A stretch of DNA of 64,000 nucleotides from Bergeyella sp. GTDB taxonomy: Bacteria; Bacteroidota; Bacteroidia; Flavobacteriales; Weeksellaceae. Each line of letters starts with the position of its first letter. The stretch's first letter is position 1. The position numbers and the translations under genes were made by a program. Location: positions 1 through 64,000 of the forward strand of contig SZYB01000003.1 of assembly GCA_030263285.1 (NCBI GenBank), read 5' to 3'. Shown here piece after piece: positions 51,180-63,026 of this stretch. The notes under the pieces are model-generated. The model saw only the letters and a program-made list of their open reading frames with translations. It was not told the DNA's origin and did not search any database.

Positions 51180-52562
51180 ATGACAGTTTTAGTTGTTATT
51201 TTTCTTACTGCAGTGGTAGCGTTATTTTCGGGAACGTATGGCAAGGGAAAGTTTTCCAGAAATATTGGGATTTTGGGTTTGGGTTTGGCTTTTGGTGGAA
51301 GTTTTTTCCCAGATAGTTTTGTCTTTCAGCGTTATGCTTCTATGTATATTTTTGGGGCGAATGCGGCCTTGTTTTCAAAAATATCAATACTTATCACCTT
51401 GCTCATTTTTATTTTATCGGATTTTTCATTTGGTAGCCATCGGTCTTATCAGTCGGAACTTTATGCTCTTATGTTATTTTCTTTGTGTGGTGGGATAATA
51501 CTTTTTGGGTTCCAAAATCTTATCATTGTGTTTTTGGGCATAGAGATATTGTCTATTCCGCTTTATGTAATGGCAGGAAGCAAAAAAACAGAGCTTAGAT
51601 CCATAGAATCTTCATTGAAATATTTTCTCATAGGAGCGTTTGTTACAGGGTTTTTACTTTTTGGGATAGCCCTTGTATACGGAAGTGTGGGAAGTTTTGA
51701 CGTATATAGAATCCGAACTTACGGAGAGATCAATCCTCTGGACAGGGGATATACTATGGGAGCGATATTGATTCTTTCGGCTTTGGCTTTCAAGGTTTCT
51801 TTAGTTCCTTTTCATATGTGGAGTCCGGATGTTTATCAGGGAACGCCTTCCATAATTACGGCTTTTATGTCCAGCGTGGTAAAAGTTGCTGCATTTTATA
51901 CTTTTTTTAAGTTGATGACTCTTTGTTTTCCAGGTATTTTCTCGGTTTGGATTTCCGTCTTGAGTGTTTTGGTGATTGTCACTCTTCTTGTTTCTAATAT
52001 CATGGGGCTGGTTCAACATAACGTGAAGAGAATGCTGGCTTATTCTTCTATATCACATGCGGGGTATCTGTCTATTACCTTTTTCGGGATGACCAATCTT
52101 TCTCTGTATATTCTGGCGTTTTATCTATTTGCTTATGCAATATCTACTGTGGGTATTTTTGCATGTCTTACCTGGGTGGAAAAGGAAAAGGGGGACCTGT
52201 CTCTTAAGGCTTTTAGTGGGCTGGGAAAAACCAGACCCCTTCTGGCTGTCACGGCAGCGGTCTCCTTATTTTCTATGGCGGGTATTCCTATTACCGCAGG
52301 ATTTATAGGAAAGTTAGGATTGTTTTCTCAGGCGATAAGGACATCGCCACTTGTTATATTGGTAGCGGTTTTAGGATCAGCAGTATCTATAGCTTATTAT
52401 CTAAAAGTCATTAGGGCGATGTTTTTCTCTGCGGGATACACGGAAAAAAAAGCACCAAAGACGTCCCTCCCTTACACCATAGTCGCCCTGTTTACTACAG
52501 TTACCATAGTAGTCATGGGAGTTTGTCCGGATGCTTTTGCCTTTTTGTTTAATCTGCGTTGA
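51180..52562 (+). CDS. nuoN: NADH-quinone oxidoreductase subunit N
   Basis: A 460-residue antiporter-like subunit. Family blocks: FLGIEILSIPLYVMAG with the conserved Glu, KVSLVPFHMWSPDVYQGTPSIITAFMSSVVK (about 205-235), NVKRMLAYSSISHAGYL and GKLGLF. It is the last gene of the operon and overlaps the 3' end of the convergent rhodanese gene by 14 bases. Confidence 0.97.
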   Translation: MTVLVVIFLTAVVALFSGTYGKGKFSRNIGILGLGLAFGGSFFPDSFVFQRYASMYIFGANAALFSKISILITLLIFILSDFSFGSHRSYQSELYALMLFSLCGGIILFGFQNLIIVFLGIEILSIPLYVMAGSKKTELRSIESSLKYFLIGAFVTGFLLFGIALVYGSVGSFDVYRIRTYGEINPLDRGYTMGAILILSALAFKVSLVPFHMWSPDVYQGTPSIITAFMSSVVKVAAFYTFFKLMTLCFPGIFSVWISVLSVLVIVTLLVSNIMGLVQHNVKRMLAYSSISHAGYLSITFFGMTNLSLYILAFYLFAYAISTVGIFACLTWVEKEKGDLSLKAFSGLGKTRPLLAVTAAVSLFSMAGIPITAGFIGKLGLFSQAIRTSPLVILVAVLGSAVSIAYYLKVIRAMFFSAGYTEKKAPKTSLPYTIVALFTTVTIVVMGVCPDAFAFLFNLR

Positions 52563-52845
52563 TATTCTGTATTTGTTCCTTCAGAGCTTGCCATCCGCCA
52601 CCGTTATATCCTTCTTTAAGTCCCGCTTTTGTGAGATATTCCAGGGCTTTTCCGCTTCTGTTACCACTTCTGCAAAAGATAATTAAGGGAACATCATAGG
52701 AAAGCAACTCTTCTTTCCGCTCTTCTATAGAACCCAAAGGAATATTTTCGGCTTCCCCAATACTTCCGTCCATGTCGAGCTCTATGGGTTCTCTTACGTC
52801 GATGAGTTTGTATTTTCCGGATTTTAGAATAGTGTCTATACCCAT
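52549..52845 (-). CDS. Rhodanese-like domain protein
   Basis: A 98-residue single rhodanese domain. The active-site loop is FCRSGNRSG, with catalytic C58, and KLIDVREPIELDMDGSI is the first conserved block. Cytoplasmic; such proteins move sulphane sulphur, but the partner is unknown. The start at 52845 (MGIDTILKSG) was chosen because it matches relatives; ATG 52875 would add ten residues and cannot be excluded since the promoter-like element lies upstream of both. Its 3' end overlaps nuoN. Confidence 0.88.
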   Translation of the reverse strand: MGIDTILKSGKYKLIDVREPIELDMDGSIGEAENIPLGSIEERKEELLSYDVPLIIFCRSGNRSGKALEYLTKAGLKEGYNGGGWQALKEQIQNINAD

Positions 52846-52897
52846 TTTATTTTTTTTTAAGGTTACGTACAGCATGCGAATATGTCATGCACGAGGC

Positions 52898-52905
52898 CAA
52901 AGTTA
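52898..52905 (-). promoter_or_regulatory. Candidate -7 element for the rhodanese gene
   Basis: Minus-strand TAACTTTG fits TAnnTTTG, 22 bases before the ATG at 52875 and 52 before that at 52845. Confidence 0.45.
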
Positions 52906-54190
52906 ACGATAATAAGGGCTAAAAAAGAATATTTTTACCGTTGCACGTCATAAAAAAGGGACAGACTCTTCCGTTTAAGTAAATTTTTATTTGAAGAAAA
53001 TTGTATATAAGTTGTAACATGTATGTACAAAACCTCCGGTTACTGGAAAGTTTTCATCTGAAAATGTCAAGTTTTTCTTTAGGGGCAATAGTAAAAAAAC
53101 AGGAAGTGATTATGTTCTGTTGGGTGATAGTTACTTTCTCCTTCCCGGCTTGAGGAGGTAAAGTATAAGGGTGGTTATTTCCGAATATTATACAAACCAC
53201 AAAAAATAGGCTCTCGATACACTAGCTCATCCTGTGACCAATATACCTTCGATGGTAGACTAAAATAAGATTTTTCCGCCAATGACGTGGGTGTTTATGC
53301 GGGATCGCGAGTTAGTTTCTATTATTATATATATTATGGGCGATGGTGAGATATATCTATTTTTTTGACTTAACAAAGGATAGAAAAACTATTAAAAAAT
53401 TGTTATATAAGAGAGGCGATACGCCATGGGAGTCTGGTACGAACATCGGTTTTATAATGCGAAAAAAGGACAGTCTACCCAGGGGATCCCGCTATGGGTT
53501 CAATTATCCCTATATATAGAATTTGTAAATGGTAGTGGAAACAACTCAAGTATGTGACTGGTAGGAGGGGGAGGCAGATGATCAATCTGGTATTGTACCG
53601 GTCTGCAGATATTGCTATTCATGAGATACATGCATTGGGTTGTCCCATGAACAAAGTGCAAACAGCAGGGATGATTTACGAAGGTCAATTAATCAAATAT
53701 AAATATAAGAGCGGGAGCAATACATAACTTGGGTAAAGTTAGGAGTAGTTATATCCAGATAGATGGGTTATACAGATTTTAATTCTGTTATGATATTCCC
53801 CTTGGTTTGATCCTTCAGTAGTTATGATATATTTACCCCTGCTAGCCAGAAAAGATGGTAGCATTTGGGATGCGGCTACCGCTTTATCTCAAACGTATAG
53901 GAAATGGGTTAATCAATTTTATCCCCCCATACTTCCAGATCTTATACATACAGGGAGTTGGCAGGGTTGTGTATAAATATGATAATACGGTTATGACTCC
54001 ACGGGAAAGATTAAATTTACGGGCGAGATTAAACCATGGAAATCCAGATCCGCCCGTCGGAGGTAGAATTGTTTCTTCGGTCCAGAGAGAGATTGTTTTA
54101 CTTCTGTCTTTATTCAAAAAAAATCACTAAATTTGTCCCCGTTTTTCACCTTAAGGGGATTTGCTTAACAGTTTCAATAATACAGGAGTA
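52906..54190. other. Long decayed region, contents unrecognised
   Basis: About 1.3 kb with no intact gene. Plus-strand fragments look like former coding sequence (for example GSDYVLLGDSYFLLPGL near 53113-53163, NDVGVYAGSRVSFYYYIYY near 53282-53340 and LYIEFVNGSGNNSSM near 53510-53552), with the Gly/Ser/Asn and aromatic pattern of secreted or outer-membrane proteins, but they are broken by many stops and I cannot name a family. No tRNA, repeat or transposase trace was seen. It lies where related genomes would have rplL or other ribosomal protein genes before rpoB. Confidence 0.55.
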
Positions 54191-54194
54191 TTAC

Positions 54195-54226
54195 CTTCCC
54201 GGGTTTTCCGGGGGGTCTTTTTCTGT
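54195..54226 (+). terminator. Intrinsic terminator upstream of rpoB
   Basis: CTTCCCGG (54195-54202) pairs with CCGGGGGG (54208-54215) through eight pairs, two of them G-T, with a GTTTT loop, followed by TCTTTTTCTG. It would stop transcripts from the decayed region, so rpoBC needs a promoter between 54226 and 54451. Confidence 0.6.
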
Positions 54227-54424
54227 CTGTAATAGATAAGCGATCTGTCACCTTAAGTTTTTTTGCACTACTCCGTGAAAAGATATATCGGCGTTGCAGT
54301 TTTAAATAAGTTTTTAAAATGGGAGTAGCGTAAATTACCGGGCAAGTTTTTGTGAATATTTTCCTTGAGTACGCTTTTTTCTCCATTTTTGTATTGTATG
54401 CAAAAATTTTGAACACCAAAAAAG

Positions 54425-54431
54425 TAGTTTG
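54425..54431 (+). promoter_or_regulatory. Imperfect -7-like element before rpoB
   Basis: TAGTTTG is one base short of the TAnnTTTG consensus and lies 20 bases before the rpoB ATG. It is the best candidate between the terminator and the gene. Confidence 0.3.
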
Positions 54432-54451
54432 TAATCTTTTTCTAAAATTTT

Positions 54452-57400
54452 ATGAGTAAAACAACGGCAAAAGCTCAGGAAAATCAGAGAATTAATTTTT
54501 CTTCTGTAAAAGGCAAGATCGTAACGCCCGATTTTTTAGATGTGCAGATAGAGTCATTTAAAGAATTTTTTCAGTTGGATACACTTCCTGAGGACAGAAA
54601 AAAGGAAGTGCTTTATAAAACTTTCCAGGAAAATTTTCCCATTACAGATTCCAGGAATAATTTTGTACTGGAGTTTTTAGATTATCTCATCGACTCACCA
54701 CGCTACTCTATAGAAGAGTGTGTGGAGAGGGGGCTTACCTATTCTGTTCCACTTAAAGCCAGACTCAAGTTGTACTGTACAGACCCGGAACACGAAGATT
54801 TCCAGACTGTAATTCAGGATGTGTACTTGGGACCTATACCCTATATGACTCCGTCGGGATCGTTTATTATCAATGGAGCAGAACGGGTAATTGTAACACA
54901 ACTTCATAGGTCTCCGGGAGTGTTTTTTGGGCAAACTTATCATGCCAACGGAACCAAGTTGTATTATTCTAGAATAATACCGTTTAAGGGGTCTTGGATG
55001 GAGTTTACCACAGATATCAACAATGTCATGTATGCCTACATAGACCGAAAGAAAAAGCTCCCTTTTACCACTTTACTCCGGGCGATTGGTTATGAGTCTG
55101 ACAAAGATATACTTCAGTTATTTGATTTAGCAGAAGAGGTAAAAGTATCAAAAGCGGCTTTAAAAAAAATAGAGGGCAAGACTCTGGCAGCAAGAGTGCT
55201 CAACACTTGGTTCGAAGACTTTGTAGATGAAGACACAGGAGAGGTAGTTTCTGTAGAAAGAAATGAGATTGTTCTTGACAGGGAGACAATTCTGGAAAAG
55301 GAACAGATAGAGATGATTCTTGACTCTGGGGTAAAATCCATTTTGATACATAAGGAAAACACAAACGAGTTTTCCATAATACAGAACACGCTGCAGAAAG
55401 ATCCGACCAATTCGGAAAAAGAAGCTGTAGAGTATATTTATCGACAGTTGAGGAACGCAGATCCGCCCGATGAAGAAACGGCTAGGGGGATTATAGAAAA
55501 ACTTTTCTTTTCGGAGCAAAGATATTCCCTTGGGGAAGTAGGGAGGTATAGGCTTAATAAGAAATTAGGACTCAATATACCCATAGATACAGAAGTACTC
55601 ACCAAAGAGGATATCATTGCTATTGTGGCCTATCTTATAGAATTGGTTAATTCAAAAGCAGAGGTAGACGACATCGATCACCTCTCCAACAGAAGAATAA
55701 AAACGGTAGGTGAGCAGCTTGCGGGTCAGTTTGGAGTAGGACTTTCCAGAATTGCCAGGACGATTAGGGAAAGAATGAATGTAAGAGACAACGAGATTTT
55801 CACTCCCGTAGACCTTGTAAATGCAAAGACGCTTACTTCCGTCATTAACTCTTTCTTTGGTACCAATCAGCTTTCTCAGTTTATGGATCAGACCAATCCC
55901 CTATCCGAGATTACCCATAAAAGGAGACTTTCTGCTCTGGGACCTGGTGGGCTTTCCAGAGAGAGAGCAGGTTTTGAGGTGAGAGATGTTCACCATACAC
56001 ATTACGGCAGAATTTGTCCTATAGAGACACCTGAGGGACCTAATATTGGACTTATTTCTTCTCTGGGAATCTACGCAAAAATAAATAAGCTGGGCTTTAT
56101 TGAAACCCCGTATAAAAGAGTAGAAAAAGGAAAAGTGGATCTGAAGGCAGAGCCTGTATACCTCAATGCGGAGGACGAGGAATCTAAAGTGATTGCGCAA
56201 GCCAATGTAGAATTGGACGAAAAAGGAAACTTTAAGACAGAGAGAATTATCGCTAGGCTAGATGGAGATTATCCTGTAGTAGAGCCTTCGCAGGTAAATC
56301 TCATGGATATTGCACCGAACCAAATTTCTGGGATTTCGGCCTCACTCATTCCCTTTTTGGAGCATGATGATGCCAACCGGGCACTTATGGGCTCAAACAT
56401 GATGCGCCAGGCAGTTCCTTTATTACAGCCTCAGGCGCCCGTGGTGGGTACCGGGCTGGAAAAACAAGTAGCGGTAGACTCGCGTATACTCATCAATGCA
56501 GAGGGCAAAGGAGTGGTGGAGTATGTAGATGCTGATAAGATTGTCATAAAATACGATAGAAGCGAAGATGAGGATTTGGTATCTTTTGAATCGTCCGACA
56601 GGACTTATAAACTTCCTAAGTTTAGGAAAACTAATCAGAGTACTACCATTACCCTAAAACCCATTGTGAAGGTAGGGGATATTGTGGAGAAAGGTCAGGT
56701 GCTCTGTGGTGGGTACGCCACAGAGAATGGCGAGCTTGCATTGGGAAGAAACTTGGTCGTGGCTTTTATGCCGTGGAAGGGGTATAACTTTGAGGATGCT
56801 ATTGTGATCAACGAAAAAGTGGTGCGAGAAGATTGGTTTACTTCTATTCATGTGGATGAATATTCTCTAGAAGTAAGGGATACAAAACTCGGTATGGAAG
56901 AACTCACAGCGGATATTCCCAATGTATCCGAAGAGGCCACAAAAGATCTGGACGAGAATGGGATGATCCGTATAGGCACAGAGATTAAACCAGGAGATAT
57001 CATGATTGGCAAGATTACCCCTAAGGGGGAGTCGGATCCTACACCGGAAGAAAAGCTTTTAAGAGCAATTTTTGGGGATAAGGCAGGCGATGTAAAGGAC
57101 GCTTCTCTTAAGGCGGATTCTTCGCTAAGAGGGGTGGTAATAGATAAAAAACTCTTTTCCAGAAATATCAAAGACAAGAAAAAAAGAACGGAGGAAAAAC
57201 TTAAGTTAGAGCAGATCGAAAATGACTACAAAAAAAAGTTTGACGATCTGAGAGCTACCCTCATAGGGAAACTCTTGGTTCTTGTAAACGGTAAAACCTC
57301 CCAGGGAATAAAAAATGACCTGGAGGAAGAGGTAATTTCCAAAGGGGTGAAGTTTACTCAAAAACTTTTACAATCGGTAGAGGATTATATCAACATCATC

Positions 57401-58273
57401 GGATCAGATTGGACTGTAGATCAAGAGAAAAACGAACTTATCAAGCAGCTTATTCACAATTATAAAATCAAGTATAACGAGCTTTCTGGAATTAAAAACC
57501 GTGAAAAATATGCAGTATCTATAGGGGATGAACTTCCTGCGGGTATTATGAAGTTGGCAAAAGTATACGTCGCCAAAAAACGCAAACTCAATGTGGGAGA
57601 TAAAATGGCGGGACGTCACGGGAACAAAGGAATTGTGTCCAGAATTGTGAGGGAAGAAGATATGCCATTTTTGGAAGACGGAACACCGGTGGATATTGTG
57701 CTTAACCCCCTTGGGGTGCCTTCTCGTATGAATATTGGGCAGATTTATGAAACCGTGTTGGGATGGGCAGGACAAAAGCTTGGGCTTAAATTTGCGACGC
57801 CTATTTTTGATGGAGCGACCTTGGAAGAGATTACGGAATATACAGACAAAGCGGCACTGCCTAAATTTGGGAATACCTATCTGTATGATGGGGGCACGGG
57901 GGAGCGTTTTACCCAGCCGGCTACCGTGGGGGTTATCTATATGCTCAAACTGGGGCATATGGTAGATGATAAAATGCATGCGAGATCTATAGGGCCTTAT
58001 TCTCTTATTACGCAGCAGCCATTGGGAGGTAAAGCCCAGTTTGGAGGACAGAGATTCGGGGAGATGGAGGTTTGGGCTTTGGAGGCTTTTGGTGCTTCCA
58101 ATATCCTCAGAGAAATTCTTACGGTAAAATCTGATGATGTTATCGGTAGAGCAAAAGTTTATGAAGCGATAGCCAAGGGAGATGCAATGCCGGAGCCGGG
58201 GATACCAGAGTCATTCAATGTACTTTTACAGGAATTGCAGGGGTTAGGTTTGGATATAAGACTTGAAGAGTAA
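54452..58273 (+). CDS. rpoB: DNA-directed RNA polymerase subunit beta
   Basis: A 1273-residue core polymerase subunit. The rifampicin-pocket region (about residues 470-520) reads [19 protein letters not shown], then [13 protein letters not shown], with Asp, His and Ser at the positions corresponding to the main resistance sites, so it is wild-type there. [25 protein letters not shown] follows. Further on are [48 protein letters not shown] and the C-terminal [19 protein letters not shown] with the switch region. Length is normal for flavobacteria. It precedes rpoC but is not preceded by rplL. Confidence 0.99.
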   Translation: MSKTTAKAQENQRINFSSVKGKIVTPDFLDVQIESFKEFFQLDTLPEDRKKEVLYKTFQENFPITDSRNNFVLEFLDYLIDSPRYSIEECVERGLTYSVPLKARLKLYCTDPEHEDFQTVIQDVYLGPIPYMTPSGSFIINGAERVIVTQLHRSPGVFFGQTYHANGTKLYYSRIIPFKGSWMEFTTDINNVMYAYIDRKKKLPFTTLLRAIGYESDKDILQLFDLAEEVKVSKAALKKIEGKTLAARVLNTWFEDFVDEDTGEVVSVERNEIVLDRETILEKEQIEMILDSGVKSILIHKENTNEFSIIQNTLQKDPTNSEKEAVEYIYRQLRNADPPDEETARGIIEKLFFSEQRYSLGEVGRYRLNKKLGLNIPIDTEVLTKEDIIAIVAYLIELVNSKAEVDDIDHLSNRRIKTVGEQLAGQFGVGLSRIARTIRERMNVRDNEIFTPVDLVNAKTLTSVINSFFGTNQLSQFMDQTNPLSEITHKRRLSALGPGGLSRERAGFEVRDVHHTHYGRICPIETPEGPNIGLISSLGIYAKINKLGFIETPYKRVEKGKVDLKAEPVYLNAEDEESKVIAQANVELDEKGNFKTERIIARLDGDYPVVEPSQVNLMDIAPNQISGISASLIPFLEHDDANRALMGSNMMRQAVPLLQPQAPVVGTGLEKQVAVDSRILINAEGKGVVEYVDADKIVIKYDRSEDEDLVSFESSDRTYKLPKFRKTNQSTTITLKPIVKVGDIVEKGQVLCGGYATENGELALGRNLVVAFMPWKGYNFEDAIVINEKVVREDWFTSIHVDEYSLEVRDTKLGMEELTADIPNVSEEATKDLDENGMIRIGTEIKPGDIMIGKITPKGESDPTPEEKLLRAIFGDKAGDVKDASLKADSSLRGVVIDKKLFSRNIKDKKKRTEEKLKLEQIENDYKKKFDDLRATLIGKLLVLVNGKTSQGIKNDLEEEVISKGVKFTQKLLQSVEDYINIIGSDWTVDQEKNELIKQLIHNYKIKYNELSGIKNREKYAVSIGDELPAGIMKLAKVYVAKKRKLNVGDKMAGRHGNKGIVSRIVREEDMPFLEDGTPVDIVLNPLGVPSRMNIGQIYETVLGWAGQKLGLKFATPIFDGATLEEITEYTDKAALPKFGNTYLYDGGTGERFTQPATVGVIYMLKLGHMVDDKMHARSIGPYSLITQQPLGGKAQFGGQRFGEMEVWALEAFGASNILREILTVKSDDVIGRAKVYEAIAKGDAMPEPGIPESFNVLLQELQGLGLDIRLEE

Positions 58274-58304
58274 TCTAAGGTATCAGTTCGGTAGCGTAAT
58301 CTAA

Positions 58305-58344
58305 ATTTTAGTTCATTGGATAATGAATTTTTTAAAACTAAAAT
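58305..58344 (+). repeat. Nested inverted repeat between rpoB and rpoC
   Basis: ATTTTAGTT (58305-58313) pairs with AACTAAAAT (58336-58344), and inside it TTCATT (58312-58317) pairs with AATGAA (58322-58327) around a GGAT loop. The two forms share bases and are alternatives, a possible mRNA processing or regulatory structure just before the rpoC start. Confidence 0.4.
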
Positions 58345-58353
58345 CAAAACAAA

Positions 58354-61300
58354 ATGTCAAATAAGAATAAATCGAGCAGATTTAATAAAATAACCATAGG
58401 ACTTGCTTCTCCAGAGTCTATACTACAAGAATCCAGAGGAGAGGTACTCAAACCCGAAACTATTAACTACAGAACGCACAAACCGGAAAGGGATGGTCTG
58501 TTTTGTGAGAAGATTTTTGGTCCTATCAAGGACTATGAGTGCGCTTGTGGGAAGTACAAGAGAATTCGGTATAAAGGAATTGTCTGTGACAGATGTGGTG
58601 TAGAGGTTACAGAGAAAAAGGTAAGAAGAGAGCGTATAGGGCATATCAATTTGGTGGTGCCTGTGGCGCATATTTGGTATTTCAGATCTTTACCGAACAA
58701 GATAGGTTATTTGTTGGGGCTTCCTTCCAAGAAGCTGGATATGATCATTTATTATGAGCGATATGTAGTAATACAGCAGGGAATTGGCAAAAAAACTGAT
58801 GGATCGGATTTTGAAGACAAAGAATTTTTGACGGAGGAGGAATATCTGGATATCATAGAAACGCTTCCGAAGGAGAATCAGTATTTAGATGATTCGGACC
58901 CTAATAAATTTATTGCCAAAATGGGTGCAGAGGCGGTAGAAGAACTACTGAAAAGAATAGACCTGGATGCACTTTCTTTCGATTTAAGACACAGGGCGCA
59001 TAACGAGGGTTCAAAGCAGAGACGGACGGAGGCTTTAAAGAGGCTTAATGTGGTGGAAGCCCTTCGGGGAGCCAATACAAGAATGATCAACCGTCCGGAG
59101 TGGATGATCATGCGGGTGCTCCCCGTGATCCCTCCGGAGTTAAGACCCCTTGTTCCACTGGACGGAGGGCGTTTTGCCACTTCGGATCTCAATGATCTGT
59201 ACAGAAGGGTCATTATTCGTAATAATCGTCTAAAGAGACTTCTGGAGATCAAAGCCCCCGAGGTGATTTTAAGAAACGAGAAGCGTATGCTTCAGGAGTC
59301 TGTAGACTCTCTTTTCGATAACACAAGGAAATCTTCTGCGGTAAAATCCGAATCCAACAGACCTCTGAAATCTCTTTCGGATTCTCTAAAAGGGAAGCAA
59401 GGAAGATTTCGTCAGAATTTGTTAGGGAAAAGAGTAGATTATTCCGCACGTTCGGTGATTGTGGTAGGACCGGATCTTCAACTTCATGAGTGTGGACTCC
59501 CCAAAGACATGGCTGCAGAACTTTACAAGCCATTTATTATAAGAAAACTTATAGAGAGAGGAATTGTAAAGACAGTAAAATCTGCCAAAAGAATTATAGA
59601 CCGAAAAGAGCCTGTGGTTTATGACATCCTGGAAAATGTGATGAAAGGACACCCTGTCCTCCTCAATAGAGCCCCTACGCTCCACAGATTGGGGATACAG
59701 GCCTTCCAGCCTAAGATGATAGAGGGGAAAGCAATTCAGCTTCATCCGCTGGTAACTACTGCCTTTAATGCAGACTTTGATGGAGACCAAATGGCGGTGC
59801 ATTTGCCCCTAGGTCCGGAAGCTATATTGGAAGCCCAACTCCTTATGCTCGGTTCTCAAAATATATTAAATCCTGCCAATGGATCTCCTATTACGGTACC
59901 ATCTCAAGATATGGTGTTGGGTCTTTATTTCATGACAAAAGAAGCACATTCTACGGAAGATTATAAGGTAAAGGGTGAGGGATTGGTATTCTATTCTCCA
60001 GAAGAAGTAGAAATTGCGTATGCAGAAGGACAGGTATCTCTTAATGCAAAAGTAAAATGTAGACTTCCAGTAAAGGAAGACGGAGAGTTACACACAAAAC
60101 TTGTCGAGACTACGGTAGGAAGAATTTTGTTTAACCAGATTGTTCCTAACGAGGTGGGATATATAAATGAGCTTCTCACAAAAAAATCGCTAAGAAATAT
60201 CATCGGAAAAATACTTGCAGAAACGGATTTCCCCACTACGGTGAAGTTTCTGGACGATATGAAAGATCTTGGGTATTTTAATGCCTTTAAGGGAGGGTTG
60301 TCTTTTAGTCTTGGAGATATAGCAATTCCGGAAGAGAAGAAAAAAATGATTTCTCAAGCGGTGAAAAATGTAGACGAAATCAAGGCCAACTACAATATGG
60401 GACTTATCACCGATACAGAGCGCTACAATCAGGTGATTGATGTATGGACAAATACCAATGCAGGACTTACCGAGATGATCATGAGCAGAATGAAAACCGA
60501 TCAAGGAGGGTTTAATTCTGTGTACATGATGCTGGATTCTGGTGCGAGAGGATCCAAAGAGCAGATCCGTCAGTTATCGGGGATGAGGGGGCTTATGGCA
60601 AAACCTCAAAAAGCAGCAGGGGGGGCAGAAATTATAGAAAATCCTATTGTGGCAAATTTTAAAGAAGGACTTTCCATTCTGGAGTATTTTATCTCTACCC
60701 ATGGGGCGAGAAAAGGACTAGCAGACACTGCTTTAAAAACTGCCGATGCGGGGTATCTCACCAGAAGGCTTGTGGATGTGGCTCAGGATGTGATTATCAC
60801 GGAAGATGATTGTGGTACTTTGAGAGGGGTAGAGGTAATGGCGCTTAAGAAAAATGATGAAATTGTAGAAAAAATATCAGAAAGAATCTTAGGGAGAGTA
60901 TCATTACAGGATATTTATCATCCCGATACCGATGAGGTTATTGCACGGGCAGAAGAGTTGATAGATGAAGAAATCGCCCAAAAAATAGAGGAAATAGGTA
61001 TAGAATCTGTGGAAGTGAGGTCTCCACTCACCTGTGAGGCAAGAAAGGGTATCTGTGCAAAATGTTATGGTAGGAATTTGGCTACGGGTAAGATGATCCA
61101 TATGGGGGAAGCGGTAGGTGTAATTGCGGCACAATCCATAGGAGAACCGGGAACGCAGCTTACTCTTAGGACTTTTCACCAGGGGGGTACAGCGGGGAAT
61201 ATATCAGAAAATCCTTCTATTGTGGCGAGAAGGGACGGTATTGTAGAATTGGACGAGGTAAGAACTGTTATTTCTGAGGACGAGAATGGGCAGAAGCAAG

Positions 61301-62616
61301 AAGTGGTAGTCTCCCGATCTACAGAATTCCGTCTTATGCCAAGTAGTGAGACCAAAGCGCCGCTTATGGTAGCGAATATACCGTATGGTTCTGTGCTTGC
61401 GGTAAAACCAGGAGATAAGGTAAAAAAGGGTGATCTTATCTGTAGATGGGATCCTTATAATGCAGTAATTATTGCGGAAACTTCTGGTAAGGTAGGATAT
61501 GAAGATATTGTGCAGGGGGTTTCTTTCCAGCTGGAGATAGATGAGCAAACAGGTTTTGAAGAAAAGGTTATTTCTGAATCCAGAAATAAAAAAGCGGTCC
61601 CCACTCTAAGGGTGGTAGACGCAAAAGGGGTAGAGCAAAAGGCTTATAACCTTCCTGTGGGCGCTCACCTTATGGTGAATGACGGTGAAAAGATAAAAGC
61701 GGGTAAAGTACTTATAAAGATTCCCAGAAAGTCTGCCAAAGCAGGAGACATCACGGGAGGTTTGCCAAGAGTTACCGAGCTTTTTGAAGCCAGAAATCCA
61801 TCAAATCCTGCAGTAGTAACAGAGATAGATGGTGTGGTGTCTTATGGAAAAGTAAAAAGAGGAAATCGGGAGCTTATTGTAGAGGCAAAAACGGGAGAAA
61901 GAAAGATTTATCTGGTAAAGCTTTCCAACCAGATTTTGGTGCAAGAGAATGACTTTGTACGTGCGGGAACTCCTCTTTCCGATGGCTCCATCACTCCAGA
62001 AGATATCCTGAGAATAAAAGGGCCTACGGCAGTGCAGGAGTATCTGGTAAACGAAATTCAGGAAGTGTACCGTTTGCAGGGGGTGAAAATAGATGACAAG
62101 CATTTTGAGATTATCGTGCGTCAGATGATGACCAAGGTAGAGATAGTGGATGCTGGAGATACTCGGTTTTTGGAGAATTCTTTGGAACATAAGTATGATT
62201 TCCTGGATGAGAACAATAGGATTTTTGGTCTTAAGGTGGTGGTGGATGCTGGGGATTCAAAAGAGTTTAAGGCGGGGCAAATGATCACAGCACGAGAGTT
62301 GAGAGACGAAAATTCCAAGCTGAAACGTGAAGACCAAAAGCTGGTGGAGGTGCGTGATGCGCTTTCTGCCACGGCGACACCTGTGTTACAGGGAATCACA
62401 AGAGCGGCACTTCAGACCAGGTCATTTATGTCTGCTGCTTCGTTTCAAGAGACGACCAAGGTACTTAATGAGGCGGCAGTTTCTGGGAAGGTAGATGAGC
62501 TTAACGGTCTTAAGGAAAACGTAATTGTGGGACACAGAATCCCTGCAGGTACTGGACTTAAGGAGTATCAGGACATCATTGTGGGTTCCAAAAAGGACTT
62601 TGAAGAATTGAAATAA
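58354..62616 (+). CDS. rpoC: DNA-directed RNA polymerase subunit beta'
   Basis: A 1420-residue core polymerase subunit. The N-terminal zinc finger is [20 protein letters not shown], the catalytic Mg motif NADFDGD is at residues 472-478, the trigger-loop region contains [26 protein letters not shown]-like sequence ([21 protein letters not shown]), and the second zinc site lies in [32 protein letters not shown]-type sequence ([21 protein letters not shown]) follows. Normal length for the phylum. It lies 80 bases after rpoB. Confidence 0.99.
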   Translation: MSNKNKSSRFNKITIGLASPESILQESRGEVLKPETINYRTHKPERDGLFCEKIFGPIKDYECACGKYKRIRYKGIVCDRCGVEVTEKKVRRERIGHINLVVPVAHIWYFRSLPNKIGYLLGLPSKKLDMIIYYERYVVIQQGIGKKTDGSDFEDKEFLTEEEYLDIIETLPKENQYLDDSDPNKFIAKMGAEAVEELLKRIDLDALSFDLRHRAHNEGSKQRRTEALKRLNVVEALRGANTRMINRPEWMIMRVLPVIPPELRPLVPLDGGRFATSDLNDLYRRVIIRNNRLKRLLEIKAPEVILRNEKRMLQESVDSLFDNTRKSSAVKSESNRPLKSLSDSLKGKQGRFRQNLLGKRVDYSARSVIVVGPDLQLHECGLPKDMAAELYKPFIIRKLIERGIVKTVKSAKRIIDRKEPVVYDILENVMKGHPVLLNRAPTLHRLGIQAFQPKMIEGKAIQLHPLVTTAFNADFDGDQMAVHLPLGPEAILEAQLLMLGSQNILNPANGSPITVPSQDMVLGLYFMTKEAHSTEDYKVKGEGLVFYSPEEVEIAYAEGQVSLNAKVKCRLPVKEDGELHTKLVETTVGRILFNQIVPNEVGYINELLTKKSLRNIIGKILAETDFPTTVKFLDDMKDLGYFNAFKGGLSFSLGDIAIPEEKKKMISQAVKNVDEIKANYNMGLITDTERYNQVIDVWTNTNAGLTEMIMSRMKTDQGGFNSVYMMLDSGARGSKEQIRQLSGMRGLMAKPQKAAGGAEIIENPIVANFKEGLSILEYFISTHGARKGLADTALKTADAGYLTRRLVDVAQDVIITEDDCGTLRGVEVMALKKNDEIVEKISERILGRVSLQDIYHPDTDEVIARAEELIDEEIAQKIEEIGIESVEVRSPLTCEARKGICAKCYGRNLATGKMIHMGEAVGVIAAQSIGEPGTQLTLRTFHQGGTAGNISENPSIVARRDGIVELDEVRTVISEDENGQKQEVVVSRSTEFRLMPSSETKAPLMVANIPYGSVLAVKPGDKVKKGDLICRWDPYNAVIIAETSGKVGYEDIVQGVSFQLEIDEQTGFEEKVISESRNKKAVPTLRVVDAKGVEQKAYNLPVGAHLMVNDGEKIKAGKVLIKIPRKSAKAGDITGGLPRVTELFEARNPSNPAVVTEIDGVVSYGKVKRGNRELIVEAKTGERKIYLVKLSNQILVQENDFVRAGTPLSDGSITPEDILRIKGPTAVQEYLVNEIQEVYRLQGVKIDDKHFEIIVRQMMTKVEIVDAGDTRFLENSLEHKYDFLDENNRIFGLKVVVDAGDSKEFKAGQMITARELRDENSKLKREDQKLVEVRDALSATATPVLQGITRAALQTRSFMSAASFQETTKVLNEAAVSGKVDELNGLKENVIVGHRIPAGTGLKEYQDIIVGSKKDFEELK

Positions 62617-62634
62617 GGGTAAGTAATCGCTTTA

Positions 62635-62691
62635 TCACCAAGACTTAGGATCTGAAAAAAATAAGTGAATATTTACCCCAAGTCTTAGTGA
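62635..62691 (+). promoter_or_regulatory. Large imperfect hairpin between rpoC and the DUF3467 gene
   Basis: Bases 62635-62648 pair with 62678-62691 in 12 of 14 positions (arms TCACCAAGACTTAG and CCAAGTCTTAGTGA) around a 29-base loop. There is no T-run. It ends 26 bases before the DUF3467 start at 62718 and could be an RNA-processing or attenuation site in the rpoC mRNA. Confidence 0.5.
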
Positions 62692-62717
62692 CGGCTAAAA
62701 TTTTTTATAAAACAAAA

Positions 62718-63026
62718 ATGGAAAATAACAGTCAGAATCCGGATCCCAATAACATTAATATAGAACTTAACGAGGAAGTGGCTTCGGGAGTGTACTCAAA
62801 TCTTGCGTTGGTTAATCATTCTCCTTCAGAATTTGTTTTGGATTTTATACAGTTGATGCCTGGAGTCCAGCAGGCGAAGGTGAGGAGCCGGGTGATTTTG
62901 GCTCCCTTGCATGCCAAGAGGATTTTAGCCGCTTTGGAACAGAATATCTCAAATTATGAGCAACAGTATGGAGAGATAAAAGAGCTGGAGCCTTTTATTT
63001 TAGGATCTAGTAATGTACAGGCCTAG
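62718..63026 (+). CDS. DUF3467 domain protein
   Basis: A 102-residue protein matching DUF3467: INIELNEEVASGVYSNLALVNHSPSEFVLDFI, then a hydrophobic/basic strand MPGVQQAKVRSRVILAPLHAKRILAAL. This small protein follows rpoC in essentially all flavobacteria I recall. Its function is unknown. Start ATG 62718 (MENNSQNPD) was chosen over GTG 62688, which lies in the hairpin arm. The terminator at 63055 follows. Confidence 0.92.
   Translation: MENNSQNPDPNNINIELNEEVASGVYSNLALVNHSPSEFVLDFIQLMPGVQQAKVRSRVILAPLHAKRILAALEQNISNYEQQYGEIKELEPFILGSSNVQA

Noticed and set aside
53855-54130. 91-codon frame in the decayed region before rpoB
   Set aside because: No recognisable domain and alternate frames are equally open; likely a chance open frame in degraded DNA.
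52906-54190. Possible insertion sequence between nuo and rpoB
   Set aside because: No transposase motif, terminal inverted repeats or target duplication could be found.
54425-54431. tRNA or rRNA genes near rpoB
   Set aside because: No cloverleaf or T-loop consensus appears in any intergenic stretch examined.
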